The notes under the pieces: generated by a model | Database searches by the model: none | Seen by the model: the letters and a program-made list of their open reading frames with translations, nothing else | What the model was told of the DNA's origin: nothing | Assembly (NCBI RefSeq): GCF_026151205.1 | Contig: NC_087082.1 | Coordinates: 124,001-188,000, forward strand | Origin: Bolinopsis microptera | Lineage: Eukaryota > Ctenophora > Tentaculata > Lobata > Bolinopsidae | Direction: 5' to 3' | Length of the DNA: 64,000 nucleotides | Part shown: one piece after another, positions 61,901 to 64,000 of the stretch | Layout: each line of letters begins with the position of its first letter | How positions within the stretch are numbered: position 1 is the stretch's first letter | Program-made: the position numbers and the translations under genes

Positions 61901-62670
61901 CAAACTTAAAAAATATTTGCCTCTGGAAGCACGTTTACAAATATATCACAGCTTTGTGCAGTCTCACCTTAATTACTGCTCCCTCGTCTGGGGTTTTGCT
62001 GCCAAATCCCATATAGAAACACTATTTGTTAAACAGAAAATGGGTCTTAGAGCAATACTACCAGGTTTTGTTAATTACTGGTACAAAGATGGTACACCAC
62101 CAGCAAGTACCAAGTCTGGTTTCTATGTACACAAAATATTGACAGTTCAAAGTATCATCGTGAAGAACGCATTAGTTTTTATACATAAGCTAAAAAACTT
62201 CCCAAGTCTAGTGCCTCCCTCTATAAAGAAAACAATACCTAACAGTGCACCAATATTTAACGTCGCCGATCCGGATTCGAGTCTTACAACTTTATGGTCA
62301 GATGAATACGGTAAACACCCTTACAATAATTCAGTATTCTACAAAGGTCCACTATTAGCAATAAACAGATATAGTGTCGCAGCAACTTCCTTGCCAAGTC
62401 TATTCAACCTTAACATCTACAAAAGGTGCATAAAAAACATGCTCATTGATCAACAAAACGAGGGCATTGCAGACGAATGGCCTAACTTTATGTTATACAA
62501 TATTACGGGACTAAGGAAATCAGAGCGCAACATCAACCGTAATGCTAATAATAACTCTGTCCCATAAGCACGCCATCACAGAATCAATTTCACTGCATAC
62601 CATCTCAGTTACACTGCCATCAATTCGCCAGCAAAAACGGCATGACGCTATGCGACTGATAACAGTCGTT

Positions 62671-62720
<50 letters not shown>

Positions 62721-63693
62721 GGAATAGCTAGCTAGCAGTAGCTATGCGCCTGTTTCCACTCTAACAACTCTAAAAGCATATTAATATGATAATTTCAACT
62801 AAAGGCAACTTTAAATGTGCTCAGCTATGTTTTGTTCGACAAGCTCTATTATATACATTTTAATCGTTTTAATGAGATCTAATCTTGTATGAGTTTTGAG
62901 TTTGAATTGATAACACTTATTATATATATTATTTTTTGAGTAAACATTGGCTGGTACTTCGGGCCGGTCCCCAACAAAAAAAAAAATGACTGACCCTGTA
63001 TATAAGTGAGTAGTGACCTGTGACCAATGATTACTGACCCTGTATATATAAGTGAGTAGTGACCTGTGACCAATGATTACTGACCCTGTATATGAGTGAC
63101 TAGATGACCAGGACCAGATGATTACTGACCCTGTATATAAGTGAGTAGTGACCTGATTACTGACCCTGTATATAAGTGAGTAGTGACCTGTTACCAATGA
63201 TGACTGACCCTGTATATAAGTGAGTAGTGACCTGTGACCAATGATTACTGACCCTGTATATATAAGTGAGTAGTGACCTGTGACCAATGATTACTGACCC
63301 TGTATATATAAGTGAGTAGTGACCTGTGACCAATGATTACTGACCCTGTATATGAGTGACTAGATGACCAGGACCAGATGACCAGGACCAGATGACCTGT
63401 GACTCAATGTGATAACTGTGAGTAGTGACCAGGACCAGATGACCTGTGACTCAATGTGATAACTGTGTCCAGTATATAAGTAACCAGATGACCTGTGACC
63501 TGTGACCTGTGACCAGGACCAGATGACCTGTGACTCAATGTGATAACTGTGTCCAGGCGGAGCTATGGCTGACAGTGCAGACTTGGTGGTGCTAGGAGGA
63601 TATCTAGGTACTGGTAACAAGGGCGGCATGTGCTCTATATTCCTCATGGGCTGCTTCTCGCCTGCTTCTAACTCCTGGAAAACTGTCTGTAAA
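40837..63693 (+). CDS. LIG3: DNA ligase III, twelve exons (partial at 3' end)
   Basis: ATP-dependent DNA ligase that seals nicks in base-excision and single-strand-break repair in nucleus and mitochondria, usually with XRCC1. Twelve exons join in matching phase: PARP-type zinc finger (exons 1-2), linker (3-4), DNA-binding domain (5-8), adenylation domain with KYDGER (exon 9) and its continuation (10-11), and the first OB-domain residues (12). Order and spacing follow vertebrate LIG3 almost residue for residue. The rest of the OB domain and any BRCT domain lie beyond the window. The gene spans about 23 kb for roughly 560 codons because introns hold minisatellites and retroelements. Exons 6 and 9 have tandemly amplified 3' ends. 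No promoter was identified; an upstream exon carrying a mitochondrial leader cannot be excluded. Confidence 0.93.
40985..41085 (-). mobile_element. LINE family B 3' UTR piece (minus strand)
   Basis: Reverse complement of the block with ctgcacagcagattgaagct and ccctagaagggtgttct. It continues after the ORF1-like retroposon at 42355-42450 (gtgggcatgaaggtaacc), so the retroposon landed inside this older LINE fragment. Located in LIG3 intron 1. Confidence 0.65.
41096..42349 (+). mobile_element. ORF1-only retroposon 1 in LIG3 intron 1
   Basis: A 1.25-kb insertion flanked by agtaataa on both sides (41088-41095 and 42350-42357), an 8-bp target duplication. It holds a LINE-type ORF1 but no reverse transcriptase. 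Towards its 3' end there are short catttcattt repeats. It must have been mobilised in trans, or it is a LINE-derived ORF1-only family. Confidence 0.65.
41216..42095 (+). pseudogene. LINE ORF1-like protein, frameshifted (retroposon 1)
   Basis: The frame from MDDDEWDTLRRLSGYSTC to about 41920 and a second frame from EDHKTVFISPDRSPEDQ to the TAA at 42095 form one protein broken by a frameshift. It has an acidic N-terminus, a coiled coil in the middle (about residues 80-130), then RNVLIFGLKETDE, RVGWK and RPVKVSLGNSSTVHQIL. The last segments resemble the nucleic-acid-binding C-terminal half of LINE ORF1 proteins. The intact relative is at 44000-44917. Confidence 0.75.
42888..43420 (+). mobile_element. 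LINE family B 3' end directly before LIG3 exon 2
   Basis: It starts within the last RT codons (SSYEINDSFDYFYTP), continues with 3' UTR and passes through ccttagaagggtactctatt and gtcctgcagcagattgaagt. It ends in attctaattataattccaat, the degenerate (attcta)n tail. The LIG3 exon 2 acceptor follows within about 20 bp. The middle (43020-43300) contains rearranged sequence. Confidence 0.7.
43439..43564 (+). CDS. LIG3: LIG3 exon 2: second half of PARP-type zinc finger
   Basis: 42 codons between ttttcag and gtaggt, phase 0-0. It encodes LKTNPFSDDGGLMTDWHHPKC and then VFETFARAR. The WHHPKC segment supplies the His and Cys zinc ligands. With exon 1 this is a complete C-C-H-C nick-sensing finger, and NPFSDDGG is a family hallmark. 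Confidence 0.92.
43806..43862. repeat. 44-bp unit, single copy left of retroposon 2
   Basis: tacttatactatggtttact, then caataaaactaggtacagta. The same unit occurs at least three times at 45260-45415, on the other side of the ORF1-only element. Confidence 0.85.
43863..45260 (+). mobile_element. ORF1-only retroposon 2 in LIG3 intron 2
   Basis: The sequence around and upstream of its ORF parallels retroposon 1 (ctctcttatctnt, then a run to the start codon through ttatacaa). It is flanked by one copy (left) and about three copies (right) of a 44-bp unit. These could be terminal repeats of the element, a tandem 3' tail, or a target minisatellite. No RT is present. Confidence 0.6.
44000..44917 (+). 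CDS. LINE ORF1-like nucleic-acid-binding protein, intact (retroposon 2)
   Basis: 305 residues from the ATG at 44000, chosen because it aligns with the start of the relative at 41216; the frame is open further upstream. Layout: acidic N-terminus, a helical part with a strong coiled coil at about 100-140 (heptads with KDEQLQLFK), SYSAAVQ, then DRSKNLIVFGLKEEEGEQ, ATRVGWKRPG, IRPVKITVPSSTAVHQIL, WICPDRSSEERAARKNV and a basic end. This is the architecture of coiled-coil plus RRM/CTD-type ORF1 proteins of LINEs, which bind their RNA as multimers. The ORF is intact although no RT accompanies it. Confidence 0.75.
   Translation: MYTTEDDLHLTRSQKKLKDFNYEEKEDVEGCADRWFTSMASLLKLENFEIRGDMDQEILMSPSIYKRYMAEWVMQAADLVRRQSSQMSAMMEIVECLKTEALADKEKMVRLQDQLLVQKDEQLQLFKTSVEETVQTTVETGIKSYSAAVQKNSTNGAVCNSKILKNVMKSVAAEEDRSKNLIVFGLKEEEGEQLPALVAAVLEEIGEKPHFEATRVGWKRPGITAIRPVKITVPSSTAVHQILMKTGRLRMADAHKDVWICPDRSSEERAARKNVVTDLKKKRAEQTHLHYIRNGKVCSRVKKAP
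45260..45415. repeat. 44-bp tandem repeat, about 3 copies, right of retroposon 2
   Basis: Three direct copies of the unit found once at 43806-43862. The last contains an extra agggaat before aaaactaggt, which also occurs at about 43797 left of the element. Confidence 0.85.
45416..46547. other. LIG3 intron 2, remainder
   Basis: Unique intron sequence, with a (tta)n/T-rich tract at about 46120-46150. I see no further exon; the protein joins perfectly without one. Confidence 0.55.
46548..46619 (+). CDS. LIG3: LIG3 exon 3: linker after zinc finger
   Basis: 24 codons between atcag and gtaaga, phase 0-0: ATTKKIESSDDIEHFDLLKS and KDQD. ATTKKIE follows the zinc finger in the family, so the splice is well fixed. 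Confidence 0.88.
46768..46944 (+). CDS. LIG3: LIG3 exon 4: basic linker to DNA-binding domain
   Basis: 59 codons between ttgcag and gtcagt, phase 0-0. It starts VIEHLIKNYLATRKESK, continues with an Ala/Lys/Ser-rich disordered linker and ends GATDRLFL, which joins directly to VVQKLC of exon 5. Intron 4 after it holds the largest array in the window. Confidence 0.85.
46974..52938. repeat. 37-bp minisatellite, about 161 copies, in LIG3 intron 4
   Basis: About 5.96 kb of head-to-tail copies of a 37-bp unit (ctagcacatgtcattctcaa, then gttcagtgttcaccact). Common variants are caaatgtaatt, cacatatcatt, cacatttcatt, cagatgtcatt and tcattttcaag. Blocks of variants recur in the same order at multiples of 37 bp (for example about 11 and 21 units apart), so higher-order duplications occurred. 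One unit (52342) has a 6-bp insertion. There are no spacers, so it is not a CRISPR array. Confidence 0.97.
53179..53352 (+). CDS. LIG3: LIG3 exon 5: DNA-binding domain, start
   Basis: 58 codons between tttcag and gtgaaa, phase 0-0. It contains LCEKLRAEPSYLAKSEIVRS, then YLMLKQMIPSVDKRVFNVKDKQ. This is the start of the helical DNA-binding domain of ligase III, with the conserved PSY..K..IV and PGV..VYN.NDKQ-type positions. Confidence 0.93.
53553..53702 (+). CDS. LIG3: LIG3 exon 6: DNA-binding domain; 3' end tandemly amplified
   Basis: 50 codons between atctcag and gtgcag, phase 0-0. It contains SSLDDMSEHLEKGDVAETGR and ends CVTMRQ. The last 46 bases of the exon, with the donor, are repeated about 7.6 more times in the following intron. 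As 46 is not a multiple of 3, reading on would break the frame, so the first donor must be used for a functional protein. It then joins exon 7 (VDVFLEKL) exactly as in the family. Confidence 0.9.
53657..54051. repeat. 46-bp minisatellite made from the LIG3 exon 6 end and its donor
   Basis: About 8.6 units. The first unit is the exon 6 3' end itself; each further unit carries the same coding-like sequence (agtctgattaaacctcaatc, then tagctgtgttactatgagac) and again the cag/gtgcag donor. One unit has a 5-bp insertion (gccag). Confidence 0.93.
54129..54372 (+). CDS. LIG3: LIG3 exon 7: DNA-binding domain, end
   Basis: 81 codons plus one base between cccag and gtttta, phase 0 to 1. It includes VDVFLEKLATITKEEEQ, LKYLLYLIKKDLRIN, AREKHILEGLHPVAYKAF and DLRDVVNRYGSA. 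All blocks align with the family. The donor is weak, but the next exon continues the frame. Confidence 0.93.
54498..55312. repeat. 28-bp minisatellite in LIG3 intron 7, about 29 copies
   Basis: Nearly perfect tandem copies of a 28-bp unit (acaagtctatattcctacgt then agctaact). A few units have cttcgtag or ctgtattcc. Confidence 0.96.
55356..55474 (+). CDS. LIG3: LIG3 exon 8: link into adenylation domain
   Basis: 119 nt between atccag and gtaata, phase 1 to 0. It encodes a short linker, then LQLMTPIRPMLAEACRSIAQ and ALGKCPE. MTPIRPMLAEAC is the conserved entry to the nucleotidyltransferase domain. Confidence 0.92.
55723..57573 (+). CDS. LIG3: LIG3 exon 9: catalytic lysine motif; 25 tandem copies of its 3' end
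   Basis: The exon starts after ccccag with GMYSEIKYDGER, ligase motif I; its lysine takes the AMP. The next 24 codons (VQLHKQGSQFQFYSRSLKP and VMAHK) end the normal exon, followed by donor gtacag at 55831. Family exons also end here, and exon 10 continues exactly. In this genome the 72-bp block 55759-55830 is repeated to 25 copies (to 57558), plus a 15-bp partial copy and a strong donor gtaagc at 57574. The frame is open throughout and every copy ends in aag/gtacag. Splicing at the first donor gives a standard ligase (exon 55723-55830); splicing at the last adds about 580 residues inside the adenylation domain. I favour the first donor; transcripts must decide. Confidence 0.88.
55759..57573. 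repeat. 72-bp in-frame minisatellite, 25 copies, with a donor at each junction
   Basis: Exactly 25 units of 72 bp followed by 15 bp of a 26th. Most are identical; several carry ctcagctcc or single changes (Lys to Gln in one). The high identity and the multiple-of-3 length keep the frame open for 653 codons. It derives from the LIG3 exon 9 3' end. Confidence 0.97.
57583..58092. repeat. 22-bp minisatellite in LIG3 intron 9, about 23 copies
   Basis: GC-rich tandem unit cctccgtgcctgcttctagc-tg with occasional ctcctag or gccggc variants. It starts 9 bp after the last donor of the 72-bp array, so two different arrays abut. Confidence 0.95.
58499..58592 (+). CDS. LIG3: LIG3 exon 10: adenylation domain
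   Basis: 31 codons plus one base between cgcag and gtaagt, phase 0 to 1. VADLTESVPKAFPTGQD, then IILDCEVLLVDNIT. The CEVLLVD segment holds the conserved Glu of motif III. An AT-rich sequence just after the donor is itself repeated twice (58596-58675). Confidence 0.92.
58924..59265 (+). CDS. LIG3: LIG3 exon 11: adenylation domain, motifs IV and V
   Basis: 342 nt between aacag and gttcag, phase 1 to 1. It contains GKPLPFGTLGIHKKSAF, VCLFVFDILLLNG, EIPNRVMLSEM, LREGLEGLVLKG (motif IV) and RHWLKVKKDYLQ (motif V, K-x-K). Nearly every block matches the family. The donor is weak but the junction with exon 12 is exact. Confidence 0.94.
59358..60545. repeat. 44/46-bp minisatellite in LIG3 intron 11, left part
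   Basis: About 26 copies of a unit containing gtgagtagtgacctgtgacc and aatgattactgaccctgtat; some units have an extra ta. The array continues at 62988-63370 after a LINE insertion. Confidence 0.95.
60546..62987 (+). mobile_element. LINE family A, 5'-truncated copy in LIG3 intron 11
   Basis: It splits the 44-bp array. The left junction is gttaccaatga, the right junction atgactgaccctg; an uninterrupted relative reads gttaccaatgatgactgacc (63191), so a duplication of about 4 bp (atga) is likely. The element starts within the coding region (no endonuclease) and ends in the ggccggtccccaac tail plus A run. Its 3' UTR has a run of about 38 T at 62676-62713 where copy 1 has only four. Confidence 0.9.
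60558..62567 (+). CDS. LINE family A reverse transcriptase, N-terminally truncated
   Basis: 669 codons without interruption. The pre-RT linker is followed by the RT core: [72 protein letters not shown] and the catalytic YADDANIF. The thumb and C-terminal region are the part also seen at 1-510. Missing is the APE endonuclease that intact Jockey/CR1-type LINEs carry, because the copy is 5' truncated. The nominal start is therefore not real. Confidence 0.9.
   Translation: [669 protein letters not shown]
62988..63375. repeat. 44/46-bp minisatellite in LIG3 intron 11, right part
   Basis: Continuation of the 59358-60545 array, about 8 copies, more irregular. Confidence 0.93.
63376..63556. repeat. 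Short repeats running into the LIG3 exon 12 acceptor
   Basis: The word ctcaatgtgataactgtgtc and cag occurs at 63453-63474 and again at 63535-63556; the second copy forms the real acceptor of exon 12. Interspersed are gaccaggaccagatgacctg repeats. The acceptor region itself has thus been duplicated. Confidence 0.75.
63557..63693 (+). CDS. LIG3: LIG3 exon 12: end of adenylation domain and start of OB domain
   Basis: It starts after tgtccag in phase 1: GAMADSADLVVLGGYLGTGN, KGGMCSIFLMGCF and SWKTVCK. This follows DYLQ of exon 11 as in the family. The 3' end is uncertain: gtaggc at 63694 or gtcagt at 63705 may be the donor. The 23 bp from 63694 are repeated immediately (63717-63739), duplicating the donor again. 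Later exons lie outside the window. Confidence 0.88.
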
Positions 63694-63739
63694 GTAGGCA
63701 ACGGGTCAGTTGGGTTGTAGGCAACGGGTCAGTTGGGTT

Positions 63740-64000
63740 GGCTTTTTTTGGGATTTTATGGTTTTTAAAAATTTTCCCCTTGTTTTTGTAACTTTATTTC
63801 GATTATTTTAAAATACAAAAATACATATATAATATATATATTATATATCAACGCAGCCAGAAGTTTCCATGATTGCATCATTTTAATACAATTTATCATG
63901 AGCTTTTGAAAACAGTCCGACGCTGAGCCCAAATTTCAGCAAAATAACGCCGTTTTTTTCGAACACTTTTTTTGATTCAAGCTGGTCAATCTGCAAGTTG
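63740..64000. other. LIG3 intron 12, start
   Basis: AT-rich intronic sequence, with an AT alternating tract at 63825-63848. No exon seen. Confidence 0.5.

Overview
This is an animal nuclear DNA window: AT-rich, with GT-AG introns, non-LTR retrotransposons, Penelope-like elements, foldback/MITE-type DNA elements and many minisatellites. The DNA ligase III gene with an N-terminal PARP-type zinc finger points to a metazoan; the mix of Penelope-like and CR1/Jockey-like LINEs suggests an invertebrate. I cannot place it more precisely from sequence alone. Two host genes can be reconstructed; most of the rest is mobile or tandem-repeat DNA.

Layout. 1-1.0 kb: 3' end of a LINE (family A) and a tRNA-derived sequence. 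3.1-4.9 kb: three tandem arrays. 4.9-7.3 kb: remnants of two Penelope-like elements (two different GIY-YIG endonuclease ends and a piece of RT), a 540-bp foldback, and a TIR pair bounding 1.7 kb. 7.6-10.4 kb: a 68-bp minisatellite and a 0.56-kb tandem duplication, one copy split by a LINE-A 3' fragment. 11.6-12.8 kb: 23-bp and 43-bp minisatellites. 13.0-18.4 kb: a 38-bp minisatellite interrupted by GC-richer DNA that holds a 2.8-kb TIR element. 18.8-22.6 kb (possibly to 23.1 kb): exons of a minus-strand gene with an EGF-like domain; a second copy of the TIR element lies in one intron. 25.9-28.8 kb: LINE fragments and a large palindrome. 28.9-35.0 kb: an apparently intact CR1-like LINE whose ORF1 joins a PHD finger, an AlkB-like dioxygenase and an SGNH hydrolase, followed by an endonuclease-RT ORF2. 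35.4-40.8 kb: a MITE with a TCAA target duplication and a TIR-bounded composite holding a decayed LINE (family B).

40.8-63.7 kb is DNA ligase III (LIG3) on the plus strand: twelve exons joined in consistent phase, from the zinc finger through the DNA-binding domain and adenylation domain to the start of the OB domain; the gene runs off the right edge. Its introns hold two ORF1-only retroposons, a 161-copy 37-bp array, 28-, 22- and 44-bp arrays, and a second LINE-A copy.

The most striking observation is that two LIG3 exons (53.6 kb and 55.7 kb) have their 3' ends, including the 5' splice site, amplified in tandem. Exon 9 has 25 in-frame 72-bp copies of its last 24 codons, each copy ending in a GT donor. 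Using the first donor gives a normal-length ligase; using the last inserts about 580 residues into the adenylation domain. A shorter 23-bp duplication sits at the exon 12 donor. The second candidate novelty is the PHD-AlkB-SGNH architecture of the LINE ORF1.
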